Source: Jeongeupia wiesaeckerbachi (GTDB lineage: Bacteria > Pseudomonadota > Gammaproteobacteria > Burkholderiales > Chitinibacteraceae). Taken from it: a DNA stretch of 64,000 bases. A model generated the notes under the pieces. It was not told the origin of the DNA, searched no databases, and saw only the letters and a list, made by a program, of their open reading frames with translations. Location: the NCBI RefSeq assembly GCF_050916355.1, contig NZ_CP136946.1, positions 3,658,001 to 3,722,000 on the forward strand. The letters run 5' to 3'. Below, piece after piece: positions 28,210 through 36,973 of the stretch (position 1 is the first letter of the stretch; every line of letters starts with the position of its first letter). The translations under genes were made by a program, and so were the position numbers.

Positions 28210-29463
28210 GTGAAGCTCACTCCGCTCGTCTGCCTCCTGCCCGCCGCCCTGCTTGCTGCCTGCGCCAGCCCGCCACCGCCCAGCCCCGCTGCGGTCGTCG
28301 CCAGTGCACCGGCGGCCATTGCCGCCGAATCAGCCGTCAGCACACCGGCCGAGACCGCCAGCCTGCCGGCCGAAGCACCGATCGCCAGCGCGCCGGTCGT
28401 CGTCGAACCGCCGCCGGTACAGCCGGCCAAGCCGAGCGGCCTCAGCCAGCCCGAGGCCAAGGCGCTGCTGAACAAGGTATTGCCGGCCAAAATTCCCGGC
28501 CGTGCCGACTGGAATGCCGACATCCTCGACGCGTTCACCGCGCTGAAGATTCCGTACACGCCCGAGTACTTCTGCGCCGCGGCGGCGGTGATCGAACAGG
28601 AGTCGAGCTGGCAAGGCGATCCGGGCGTACCCGGCCTGCCGGACATGGTCTGGAACAAGATCGGCGAAAAAGCCGCTGCCAAGCACGTGCCGCTGATCGC
28701 GGTGAAAACGGCGCTGCTGAAATCGTCGCCGACCGGCGAAAGCTACAAGTCACGCATCGACAAGCTGCGCACCGAGCGTGAGATGAACGCCGTTTTCGAA
28801 GACCTGTCGGCTGATGCCGCACGGCTGGGTCTGCCTTTGAACATGGCCAATCCGATCCGCACCGGCGGGCCGATGCAAGTCAGCGTCGCCTTCGCCGAAT
28901 CGCACGTCCGTGTCTGGCCCTACCCGTATCCGCGCAACCGCAGCGTGCGCGATACCGTGTTCACCCAGCGCGGCGGCAGCTACTTCGGCATCGCCATTCT
29001 GCTGCAGTACCCTGCACCGTACGACGACATGCTGTACCGCTTCGCCGACTTCAATGCCGGTCGCTACGCCAGCCGCAATGCGGCATTCCAGGCTGCGATC
29101 GCCAAACTGACCGGCAAGGACATCGCCCTCGACGGTGACCTGCTGAGCTACCAGAACGGCCGGCCGGCAGCCAAACCCAGCGATGTCGAGGATGCATTGG
29201 CGTCGATTTCAAACCAGCTCGGCATGGGCCGCGACGCGGTCCGCCGCGATCTGGGCAGCGAAAAACTGGTCGGCTTCGGTCAGACCGCGCTGTACAAGAA
29301 GGTGTTCGCACTGGCCGACGCGAAAAACGGCAAATCGATGCCACGCGTGGCGATGCCGCAGATCCGGCTGATCAGCCCCAAGATCACCCGCAAACTGACG
29401 ACCGAATGGTTCGCCCAGCGCGTCGACGGCCGCTACAAGACCTGTCTGGCACGGGCGAAGTAG
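28210..29463 (+). CDS. DUF1615 lipoprotein (YaiW-like)
   Basis: A 417-residue lipoprotein. The GTG start at 28210 gives a classic signal peptide ending LLAAC, with Cys18 as the lipidation site. An Ala/Pro-rich spacer follows (about 19-80), then the DUF1615 domain with EQESSWQGDPGVPGLPDMVW, KTALLKSSPTGESYKSRIDK and NPIRTGGPMQVSVAFAE. E. coli YaiW, of this family, is a surface-exposed outer-membrane lipoprotein. The EQESSW stretch and the PMQVS motif recall lysozyme-like lytic transglycosylases. Function is unknown. Confidence 0.75.
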   Translation: MKLTPLVCLLPAALLAACASPPPPSPAAVVASAPAAIAAESAVSTPAETASLPAEAPIASAPVVVEPPPVQPAKPSGLSQPEAKALLNKVLPAKIPGRADWNADILDAFTALKIPYTPEYFCAAAAVIEQESSWQGDPGVPGLPDMVWNKIGEKAAAKHVPLIAVKTALLKSSPTGESYKSRIDKLRTEREMNAVFEDLSADAARLGLPLNMANPIRTGGPMQVSVAFAESHVRVWPYPYPRNRSVRDTVFTQRGGSYFGIAILLQYPAPYDDMLYRFADFNAGRYASRNAAFQAAIAKLTGKDIALDGDLLSYQNGRPAAKPSDVEDALASISNQLGMGRDAVRRDLGSEKLVGFGQTALYKKVFALADAKNGKSMPRVAMPQIRLISPKITRKLTTEWFAQRVDGRYKTCLARAK

Positions 29464-29522
29464 ACCGCAGCTTCGGGAGCCGCGTTTTCCCAAGGCGCGC
29501 AGATGAGTGCCTGAGTTGCTTC

Positions 29523-30110
29523 CTAGCGACTCAGGCGGACTTGCTGCGCATACGCCAGCGCATCGGGCATGAAGTCGAGGAAATCGGCCTCGAAGCCAGC
29601 ATAGTGGTCGCGCAATTCATCGGCGGCGCCGGCGAGCGGATTGGCGCGGCGGATCCGGTGCGACGCCATCCTGTCGAGCGCGAAAGCGACATTGGCCATG
29701 TCGCGGTACGACGCCAGCCAGTCGGTCTCTGCCATTCTGGGCAGCACCGCAGCGAAGTGCGCCGGCAGTGCCGGCTGCCTTGCCAGCTCGGCGTAGAGCC
29801 GGCCGGTAAATTGCGCCAGCGTCTCGTCGGGCGAGAATCGCGCCCAGTGCACCGCCAGCAGATGGTCGTAGAAGAGGTCGACCATGATGCCGCCGTAGCG
29901 GCGACGCACAGGGCTGACCCGGGCGCGGCTGGCGGCGAAGGCCGGGTGCAGGTCGGCGAAGGCATCGATTTCGCGGTGCAAGGCGACACCCGCGGCCAGA
30001 TCGGCCGGCAAGGCGCCGGGCAGCAAGCCCTTGACGAAATCACCGGCCACGCCGCCGGCACGGTCCGCCGGCGCGGGGCCGGCAAGCAAGGCGTGAGCCA
30101 GATAGTTCAT
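29523..30110 (-). CDS. acpH: Acyl-carrier-protein phosphodiesterase
   Basis: AcpH removes the 4'-phosphopantetheine arm from holo-ACP. The 195 residues match E. coli AcpH in length and motifs: MNYLAHALLAGP at the start, GDFVKG, LHREIDAFAD and GIMVDLFYDHLLAVHW (HD-like metal ligands). It lies 43 bp downstream of ampC on the same strand, so co-transcription is possible, though the two functions are unrelated. Confidence 0.88.
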   Translation of the reverse strand: MNYLAHALLAGPAPADRAGGVAGDFVKGLLPGALPADLAAGVALHREIDAFADLHPAFAASRARVSPVRRRYGGIMVDLFYDHLLAVHWARFSPDETLAQFTGRLYAELARQPALPAHFAAVLPRMAETDWLASYRDMANVAFALDRMASHRIRRANPLAGAADELRDHYAGFEADFLDFMPDALAYAQQVRLSR

Positions 30111-30153
30111 GCACTCATCCCGGCAATCGTCACACGCGGCCGCACCGAGGCGC

Positions 30154-31323
30154 TCAATGCGCGCCGCCCGCCAGCGCGGTCAGGATGTCGTAGGCTACGC
30201 TGACGCGTACTTCGTTCGGATAGCGCTTGTTGGCCAGCATGACGATGCCCAGTCGTTTTTCGGGGATAAAGGCAATATAAGCCCCGAAGCCATTGGTCGA
30301 GCCGGTCTTGTTGATCCAGGCCTTGCCCTGCGGCGGCTGCGCCGGCCGGATCGCCGTGACCGGCGTGGCATTCAATGCCATGGCGGACGAATTGCCTTCA
30401 AGCAGGGCTTGCTTCTTAACCGGATACGGATATTGCTCCCAGATCAGATCCTGGGTCATGGCACCGGCCTGATAGTAGCCGGTATGCGTCGCCATCACCG
30501 CGCGGCGGAATGGGGCGTCGAGATCGAGCGCGTTCATGTTCGCCTGCACGAAGCGGATCATGTCGCTCGCCGTCGATTTGACGCCGTACGCCTCATCGCC
30601 CAGCACGCCTGCGGCCAGCCGTATCGGCGCATTGTCCTGCGTATAACCCTGCGCGTAATCGGCCATTCTGGCGGCGGGGACATTGATATAGCTGTTTTTC
30701 AGGCCCAGCGCCGGAAACAGCTTCTGCTCGATCAGTCCCGCAAAATCCTGCCCCATGCTATTCGCCGCGATCAAACCCAGCGTTCCGATACTCGGATTGG
30801 CATAGCTGCGGTAGCTGCCCGGTGCGTGCGGCGGCGTCCAGGTCTTGAAATACTGCATCAGCTGATCGTTGTTGCTGATGCCATCCGGCACTTGCAGCGG
30901 CATGCCGCCGGTCGTGTGCGTGCCCAGATTGAGCAAGCTGAGTTCGCCGAACCGGCTCCCCTTCAACGCAGGCAGGTATTTGCCGGTTTGATCCGCCAGC
31001 GACAGATAACCGCGCTCTTCCGCGTACGTCGCCAGCGTGGCGGTAAAGGTCTTGCTGATCGAGCCGAGTTCGAACAGCGTCTCGCTTGTGACCGGCCGAC
31101 GCGGCGAGACCGACGCCACGCCAAAGTTGAACACATGCGCCTGACCGTCGACCGTCACCGCAACGGCCATGCCGGGAATCGCGTATTTGCTCATGACCGG
31201 GCGCACGGCGGCCTCGACGCGCTGTTCCAGCGATGGCTTGCCGGCTGCGTAGCCGGCCGCCGGAAAGAGCACGCAGGCCGCGATGCACGCAGCCCGGATG
31301 AAACGCTGTACGCCGTATGTCAT
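30154..31323 (-). CDS. ampC: Class C beta-lactamase (AmpC-type)
   Basis: Periplasmic serine beta-lactamase, 389 residues with a signal peptide (1-27). All catalytic motifs are present: S88-I-S-K91, Y174-A-N176 and K339-T-G341. The NKTGSTNGFGAY stretch is typical of true AmpC enzymes rather than of general esterases of the family. The ATG at 31323 is chosen because it directly precedes the signal peptide. No ampR-like LysR gene adjoins it, unlike the inducible systems of Enterobacter or Pseudomonas, so expression may be constitutive or controlled elsewhere. Confidence 0.92.
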   Translation of the reverse strand: MTYGVQRFIRAACIAACVLFPAAGYAAGKPSLEQRVEAAVRPVMSKYAIPGMAVAVTVDGQAHVFNFGVASVSPRRPVTSETLFELGSISKTFTATLATYAEERGYLSLADQTGKYLPALKGSRFGELSLLNLGTHTTGGMPLQVPDGISNNDQLMQYFKTWTPPHAPGSYRSYANPSIGTLGLIAANSMGQDFAGLIEQKLFPALGLKNSYINVPAARMADYAQGYTQDNAPIRLAAGVLGDEAYGVKSTASDMIRFVQANMNALDLDAPFRRAVMATHTGYYQAGAMTQDLIWEQYPYPVKKQALLEGNSSAMALNATPVTAIRPAQPPQGKAWINKTGSTNGFGAYIAFIPEKRLGIVMLANKRYPNEVRVSVAYDILTALAGGAH

Positions 31324-31549
31324 ACCCAATCGCCCCAAGAAAAGTATGGCTGGATCGTACTGGGCTGACGGGGCCGCCGACAGGGCAAAAATCCCCCATT
31401 GCGACATGCCCCCCGCATCCATCAGTCGGCGCAAACGGCTGGCGGCCTGAGCGGTTTACGGCCGCCGCAGCGAGGGCGCCAGGCAGGAAGCCCCTATGTG
31501 CCCGGAAGTTGCCCACCGTGGGTGCCACCCACCGGAGCGGGACAGCTGC
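31324..31549. other. Intergenic region between ampC and bioC
   Basis: Contains an inverted GGCGGCC/GGCCGCC pair near 31440-31465 that might terminate bioC transcription or form structure upstream of ampC. No regulator gene or clear promoter is visible. Confidence 0.35.
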
Positions 31550-32446
31550 TTAAGGTGACCGGGGCCGGAACTCGATTACCTGCGCGCCATCGGCGCGGAC
31601 CTTCGGCGCATGCTCGGGCTTCCAGGCGTGGCCGTAGACCACCTCGTAGCTGCAAGGCAGCGCGCCGTCACGGCGGAAGGCTTCGTACTGGGCGGTGACG
31701 CGTTGCCACGCGGTCTTGCCCATCATGCCGCGCCGACGTCCCTCGGTGACATTGTGCGCGCCGATGCCTTTGAGATCCTGCATCACCGCGCGGACGTCCG
31801 GGTAGGTCATCGTCAGCGTTTCCATGTCCATCACCGGCGTCGAAAAGCCGCTGTGCGACAGCGCATCGCCAAGATCGTGCATGTCGATGAAGCGGTTGAC
31901 GTGGTTGTAGCCGTCAACGCCGTCAAACGCCGCACGCAGCTCTTTCAGCGTATCGGGCCCCAGCGTCGAGAACATCAGCAGGCCGCCGGGCTTGAGCACG
32001 CGCAGGAACTCGCGGAACGTTGCGTCGGGGGTGTTGCACCACTGAATCGCCAGACTCGACCAGATCAGGTCGACCGACGCATCGGCCAGCGGCAGGGCCT
32101 CGATGTCACCGCACAACTGCACCGGCCGGTTGCGTTCGAAGCGGGCCAGCAACTTCTTCAGGCCGGCGCCGGCATGGCGCTCGCGGGCGATCTGCAGCAT
32201 CGCCGGCGCCAGATCGAGCTCGACCAGCTGCGCATCGGGATAGCGCGTCTGCAGGGCCTTGCCCATATAGCCGGTGCCGCAGCCAGCATCGAGCACGCGT
32301 TGCGGCTGGATCCGGACCAGATCCAGCCGCTCGGCCATCCGGTCCGCCACTTCGCGCTGCAGCACCGCCGCCGCATCGTAGCTCGAGGCGGCGGCGTCGA
32401 AACTGGCGCGGATCGCCGCCTTGTCGGTGTAAAACGCTTCGCTCAT
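31550..32446 (-). CDS. bioC: Malonyl-ACP O-methyltransferase BioC
   Basis: SAM-dependent methyltransferase that caps malonyl-ACP to begin pimelate synthesis for biotin. The 298 residues include motif I VLDAGCGTGYMG (about 51-62), a motif II-like LIWSSLAIQWCN and post-motif FLRVLKPGGLLMFST. It starts inside the stop codon of the dedA gene (ATGA overlap), so the two are coupled. No other bio genes are in the window. Confidence 0.9.
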   Translation of the reverse strand: MSEAFYTDKAAIRASFDAAASSYDAAAVLQREVADRMAERLDLVRIQPQRVLDAGCGTGYMGKALQTRYPDAQLVELDLAPAMLQIARERHAGAGLKKLLARFERNRPVQLCGDIEALPLADASVDLIWSSLAIQWCNTPDATFREFLRVLKPGGLLMFSTLGPDTLKELRAAFDGVDGYNHVNRFIDMHDLGDALSHSGFSTPVMDMETLTMTYPDVRAVMQDLKGIGAHNVTEGRRRGMMGKTAWQRVTAQYEAFRRDGALPCSYEVVYGHAWKPEHAPKVRADGAQVIEFRPRSP

Positions 32447-33084
32447 GCCGCTTTCTTGCCGTACTTCTGCCGCAGCACTTCGAGGACAACCGGGATGATC
32501 GAGACCAGCACGATGCCGATCGCGATCAGGCCGATGTTCTTCTGGATGAAGGTGATCCCACCGAAGAAGTAACCGGCGTACAGCAGCGACACGACCCAGA
32601 TCGCCGCGCCGACGATGTTGAACAGCACAAAGCGCTTGTAGGTCATTTCGGCCATGCCGGCGACGAAGGGCGCGAAGGTACGCACGATCGGCACGAAGCG
32701 CGCCAGGATGATGGTCTTGCCACCATGGCGTTCGTAGAACGCGTGGGTCTTTTCCAGATGATCGCGGCGGAAGATTTTCGAATCCGGGTTGGCGAACAGC
32801 TTGTGGCCGAAGTAGCGGCCGATCAGGTAGTTGACCGCATCGCCCAGCACCGCGGCGATGAACAGCAGCACGACCAGCAGGTGCACATTCATGTGGCCGC
32901 CGCCGGCAATCATGCCGGCGATGAACAACAGCGAATCACCGGGCAGGAACGGCGTCACGACGAGGCCGGTCTCGCAGAAAATCACCGCGAACAGGATCGC
33001 GTACACCCATGCCCCGTAGAGGTTCACCAGTTGGGCAAGGTAGACATCCAGATGCAGGAAGATGTCGATCGGGTTGAATTCCAT
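32443..33084 (-). CDS. DedA-family membrane protein
   Basis: A 213-residue inner-membrane protein of the DedA/SNARE-associated family, involved in membrane lipid (undecaprenyl-phosphate or phospholipid) translocation in relatives. Motifs are FCETGLVVTPFLPGDSLLF near residues 36-54 and GGKTIILARFVPIVRTFAPFVAG near 118-140. The start at 33084 is favoured over a GTG one codon earlier because AAGGA is then correctly spaced. First gene of an operon with bioC. Confidence 0.88.
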   Translation of the reverse strand: MEFNPIDIFLHLDVYLAQLVNLYGAWVYAILFAVIFCETGLVVTPFLPGDSLLFIAGMIAGGGHMNVHLLVVLLFIAAVLGDAVNYLIGRYFGHKLFANPDSKIFRRDHLEKTHAFYERHGGKTIILARFVPIVRTFAPFVAGMAEMTYKRFVLFNIVGAAIWVVSLLYAGYFFGGITFIQKNIGLIAIGIVLVSIIPVVLEVLRQKYGKKAA

Positions 33085-33176
33085 CACAGTCCTTAAACGA
33101 GAAAACGCCGGCGATGGACTCGCCGGCGGGGCAATGGTTCACGCACAGGCGTTATCGCCTTGCGCATCCATGGCGA

Positions 33177-34112
33177 TCAGACCACCGCTTCTTCCTTGAT
33201 CTTCACCGGCTTGACCATGTTCTCGCGCGTCACGCCGAACATCAGCAGCAGCGGCGACGCCACCAGCACCGACGAGTAGATACCGAACAGAATGCCGATC
33301 GTCAGCGCCATCGCGAAACCGTGCAGTGCCGAACCGCCGAAGACCAGCATCGACAGCACCATCGCCTCGGTCGAACCGTGGGTGATGATGGTCCGGCTCA
33401 TCGTCGCGGTGATCGCGTTGTCGATCACCTGCGGCACGGTCTTGCCGCGCATTTTCGGCGCGCGGAAGTTCTCGCGAATCCGGTCGAAGACGACGACCGA
33501 TTCGTTGACCGAGTAACCGAGCACCGCCAGCACGCCGGCCAGCACCGTCAGGTTGAATTCCCACTGGAACAGCGCGAAGCAACCGAGAATGATCACCACG
33601 TCGTGCATGTTGGCAATCACGGCGGAAACGGCAAAGCGCCATTCGAAACGGATCGCCAGATAGGCAATGATGCCGAGGCAGACCAGCGTGATCGCCGTCA
33701 GACCGTGGGTGACCAGTTCTTCGCCGACCGACGGGCCGATGAACTCGACCTTGCGCAGTTCGACGTCGGGGCGCTCGGACTTGAGCACCGTCAAGACCTC
33801 GTTCGACAGCTGGGCGCTGGTCTTGTTCTTGATGTTCGGCAGCCGGATCATCACGTCACGCGTGGTGCCCAGCGCCTGAACCTGCGCCTCACCATACTTC
33901 AGGTGTTCGACCTGGGTACGGACCTGGTTCAGGTCGGCGCCTTGCTGGTAGCGCAGCTCCATCACGGTGCCACCGGTGAATTCGACACCGAAGTTCAGCC
34001 CCTTGATCACCAGGAAGGCCACGGCAAGGATGAAGGTGATGAGCGAGATGGCCGTCGTGAGCTTGCCGTAGCTCATGAACGGGATGTCGCGCTTGATACG
34101 GAAGAATTCCAT
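33177..34112 (-). CDS. secF: Protein translocase subunit SecF
   Basis: Accessory Sec subunit that, with SecD, uses the proton gradient to pull exported proteins across the inner membrane. The 311-residue protein has helix 1 (GKLTTAISLITFILAVAFL), a periplasmic domain with GLNFGVEFTGGT, and five further helices including GYSVNESVVVFDRIRE. It lies 12 bp downstream of secD in the yajC-secD-secF operon. Confidence 0.96.
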   Translation of the reverse strand: MEFFRIKRDIPFMSYGKLTTAISLITFILAVAFLVIKGLNFGVEFTGGTVMELRYQQGADLNQVRTQVEHLKYGEAQVQALGTTRDVMIRLPNIKNKTSAQLSNEVLTVLKSERPDVELRKVEFIGPSVGEELVTHGLTAITLVCLGIIAYLAIRFEWRFAVSAVIANMHDVVIILGCFALFQWEFNLTVLAGVLAVLGYSVNESVVVFDRIRENFRAPKMRGKTVPQVIDNAITATMSRTIITHGSTEAMVLSMLVFGGSALHGFAMALTIGILFGIYSSVLVASPLLLMFGVTRENMVKPVKIKEEAVV

Positions 34113-34124
34113 CTTGTGCGGCCC

Positions 34125-35984
34125 TTATGCGTTCTTCTGGTCCGGCACCCAAACCTGGCCGATCGACAGCGAGGTCAGGCGGCGGCGGTAGCCGTAGATC
34201 AGGTTGATGATGCCGCGCGACACGACGACCGCGCTGAACATCGACGTGAGGATGCCGAGGCAGTGCACCACGGCAAAGCCGCGGATCGCACCCGAACCGA
34301 AGATCAGCAGCGCAACGCCGGCGATCAAAGTGGTGACGTTCGAGTCGAGAATCGTCGCCCAGGCATGGCTGTAGCCGTTCGAGATCGCCGCCTGCGGCGT
34401 CATGCCGTTGCGCAGCTCCTCTCGGATCCGCTCGTTGATCAGCACGTTCGAGTCAATCGCCATACCCAGCGTCAGCGCGATCGCCGCGATACCCGGCAGC
34501 GTCAGCGTGATGCCGATCGCCGACAGCAGCGCCACCAGCAGCAGCAGGTTGCCGCCGAGCGACACCGCCGACACCAGCCCGAACACGCGGTAGTAGATCA
34601 CCATGAAGATCGCGATCGCGGCAAAACCGTACAGCGTCGAATCGAAGCCCTTCTTGATGTTGTCCTTGCCAAGGCTCGGACCAATCGTGCGTTCTTCGAC
34701 GATGTTCATCGGTGCGGCCAGCGAGCCGGCGCGCAGCAACAGCGCCGTGTCGTTGGCTTCGGCAACGCCCATCGAACCGGAAATCTGCACGCGACCACCG
34801 CCGATCTCGCTGCGGACCACCGGCGCGGTGACGACTTCGCCCTTGCCCTTCTCGACCAGAATCATCGCAATGCGCTTGCCGATATTGTCGCGGCTCAGAT
34901 CCTTGAAGATCGTCGCGCCGGTCGAATCGAGGTTGATGTTCACCGAGGCATTGTTGTGCTCGTCAAAGCCGGCCTGCGCATCGTTGATGTTGTCGCCGGT
35001 CAGTTCGACTTCCTTGCGGACAAGGATCGGCACGTTTTGGCCATTGCTGCCACGACGCTCGCTCATCAGCTCGGTGCCGGCCGGCACATTGCCGCCGATT
35101 GCCGCCTGCAGATCGGCCGGATCGTCGTCGACGAGACGCACTTCCAGCGTGGCAGTCCGGCCGAGGATGTCCTTGGCCTTGGCTGTGTCCTGGATGCCCG
35201 GCAGCTCGACGACGATACGACCCGCGCCCTGCTGCTGGATCACCGGTTCGGCCACGCCGAGTTCGTTCACCCGGTTGTGCAGCGTGGTGATGTTCTGTTT
35301 GACCGCGTCCTCGCTGAGCTTTTGCAGCGCGGCTTGCGGATAGGTGACGATGATCTTGTTGCTGTCGCCCTTGACCGGCGAAACCTGCAGGTTCGGCAAC
35401 AGCTTGGTCACCACCGGCAGCGTGGCATCGACGGTCGCCGCATCGCGCAGCTGGACTTCGACGCTGTCGCGGTTACGGGCCACGGCGCCGTAGCGGATCT
35501 TCTGATCCTTGAGTTCGCGACGGATGTCACCGGCGGTCTTTTCGAGCGCCTTGTCGACGGCAGCCTTCATGTCGACTTCGAGCAGGAAGTGCACGCCACC
35601 GCGCAGGTCAAGGCCGAGGAACATCGGCTTGGCGCCGATCGACTGCAGCCAGGCCGGCGTTTGCGGCAGCAGGTTCAGCGCAACGACGTAATCGTCGCCG
35701 AGCGCGGCCTGCAGTGCATCCTTGGCCTTGAGCTGGGCATCGATGTCCTTGAAGCGCAGTTTCACCGACGCGCCGTCGAACAGCACGTCGTCCGGATTCA
35801 GCCCGGCCTGCTTCACCGCGGCAACGGCGCGTGTCTGCGTCGACGCATCGACCTTGACCATGGTGCGCGCGCTGGAGATCTGCACGGCGGGGCTTTCACC
35901 GAAGAAGTTCGGCAAGGTGTAAAGGAAGGCCGCGATCAGAGCCACGACGATCAATACGAATTTCCACAACGGGTAGCGGTTCAT
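34125..35984 (-). CDS. secD: Protein translocase subunit SecD
   Basis: Large partner of SecF, 619 residues. It has an N-terminal helix, the long periplasmic P1 domain beginning near GLDLRGGVHFLLEVDM (about residues 124-139), and a C-terminal block of helices with GMAIDSNVLINERIREEL, the conserved proton-path region. The length and order match the beta/gammaproteobacterial form. Confidence 0.96.
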   Translation of the reverse strand: MNRYPLWKFVLIVVALIAAFLYTLPNFFGESPAVQISSARTMVKVDASTQTRAVAAVKQAGLNPDDVLFDGASVKLRFKDIDAQLKAKDALQAALGDDYVVALNLLPQTPAWLQSIGAKPMFLGLDLRGGVHFLLEVDMKAAVDKALEKTAGDIRRELKDQKIRYGAVARNRDSVEVQLRDAATVDATLPVVTKLLPNLQVSPVKGDSNKIIVTYPQAALQKLSEDAVKQNITTLHNRVNELGVAEPVIQQQGAGRIVVELPGIQDTAKAKDILGRTATLEVRLVDDDPADLQAAIGGNVPAGTELMSERRGSNGQNVPILVRKEVELTGDNINDAQAGFDEHNNASVNINLDSTGATIFKDLSRDNIGKRIAMILVEKGKGEVVTAPVVRSEIGGGRVQISGSMGVAEANDTALLLRAGSLAAPMNIVEERTIGPSLGKDNIKKGFDSTLYGFAAIAIFMVIYYRVFGLVSAVSLGGNLLLLVALLSAIGITLTLPGIAAIALTLGMAIDSNVLINERIREELRNGMTPQAAISNGYSHAWATILDSNVTTLIAGVALLIFGSGAIRGFAVVHCLGILTSMFSAVVVSRGIINLIYGYRRRLTSLSIGQVWVPDQKNA

Positions 35985-36065
35985 TGCATGCCCTTAAAAC
36001 CGGGAAAGGCCTGCGTTACGCAGGCCAGAAAACACGCCGGGGCAGCCAAGGCCGCCCCGTTGCGA

Positions 36066-36389
36066 TTACTTGTTGTTCTTGATGGTGCCCTTGTCCAGGC
36101 GCTGCGACACCGAAGCGCGCTGCACGAGGATTTCGACGCCGTCAGCCAGTTCGAGCGTGATGTATTGCTCGCCGACCTTGGAGATACGGCCCAGGACGCC
36201 ACCATTGGTCACGACTTCGTCACCCTTTTGCAGCGCATCGAGCATGGCCCGCAATTCCTTCGCGCGCTTCTGCTGCGGACGAATCAGCAGGAAGTAGAAC
36301 AGCACGAAGATCACGACCATCGGCAGGAACTGCATGAAACCGGCAGCGGTAGGAACCGCGTCGGCGGCGTAAGCGGGAGCGATAAACAT
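36066..36389 (-). CDS. yajC: Preprotein translocase subunit YajC
   Basis: Small single-helix protein of the SecDF-YajC complex, 107 residues. The hydrophobic segment (FLPMVVIFVLFYFLLIRPQQ) is followed by the family motif KRAKELRAMLDALQKGDEVVT and a cytoplasmic domain. The ATG at 36389 is used; an in-frame upstream start at 36434 overlaps the -10 box. Confidence 0.95.
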   Translation of the reverse strand: MFIAPAYAADAVPTAAGFMQFLPMVVIFVLFYFLLIRPQQKRAKELRAMLDALQKGDEVVTNGGVLGRISKVGEQYITLELADGVEILVQRASVSQRLDKGTIKNNK

Positions 36390-36930
36390 CGATCGGGCCT
36401 TTCTTTGAGAGTGGCAAAAAACGAAGCGGGTCATTCTAGCCCGCCACCTGTATGAAATCTACCGACTTCCTTCACGTGACGGCGGAGACCGCCCCGTGAA
36501 ATCGGCAATAATTCAATAAACGGAAACCCCAGCGTGCGATTTCGGCGCGGCGTTGCCGCTATCGCGCTGACAGTCGGTAGCTGGGCACGCGCAGACGGCC
36601 TGATGGACATCCGAACAAGCGCGCAAACCGTGTGATCGGCTTCGCGGGGTTGCGTGCAAGGAAAAGGCAAGCGCCGGACGGAAAAGTTGCAGTTGCGATG
36701 CAATTAGCCACCGTATCGGCGCCGCGCACCCGGGGGGCGGAAAGCAAACGGCGCGACGCCGGTTTGTTTTGCTGCGAAGCGCACGGCCAGGCGCAAGTCG
36801 ACCGCGACGCAAGCAAAGCCTGCCGCACCCGCCGTCCGATCCACCGCCCCGGACCCGCTCGAGTCGCGACTAGCCCCCGGCACCGATCATGCCAGCAGCA
36901 CGTGGGCCCCTATCAGCACGCGAACAAGAA
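36390..36930. other. Long spacer between tgt and yajC
   Basis: No gene is recognised in over 500 bp of lower regularity than the flanking genes. Several frames are open but none has family-like sequence or a Shine-Dalgarno sequence. It separates tgt (with its own terminator) from yajC (with its own -10 box), where these genes are adjacent in many bacteria. Confidence 0.45.
36433..36438 (-). promoter_or_regulatory. -10 box (TAGAAT) of yajC-secD-secF
   Basis: Minus-strand TAGAAT lies 44 bp before the yajC start, in keeping with a separate promoter for this operon. The -35 is weak. Confidence 0.45.
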
Positions 36931-36953
36931 AAAACCCGGCACGGCCGGGTTTT
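36931..36953 (-). terminator. Rho-independent terminator of tgt
   Basis: AAAACCCGGC/GCCGGGTTTT, a 10-bp perfect stem with a 3-nt loop and a T run on the minus strand, directly downstream of tgt. Confidence 0.85.
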
Positions 36954-36973
36954 CATTCGGGCAAAGCACCGGA

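Noticed and set aside
33114..36455. A very long open frame (over 1100 codons) opposite secF, secD and yajC
   Set aside because: It is the antisense shadow of three well-conserved genes, and its translation is rich in Arg, Asp and His with no domain pattern. G+C-rich genes commonly leave the opposite frame open.
36559..36828. Small minus-strand frames in the tgt-yajC spacer
   Set aside because: No Shine-Dalgarno sequence, no recognisable family and overlapping frames with similar Arg/Ala-rich composition; not supportable as genes.
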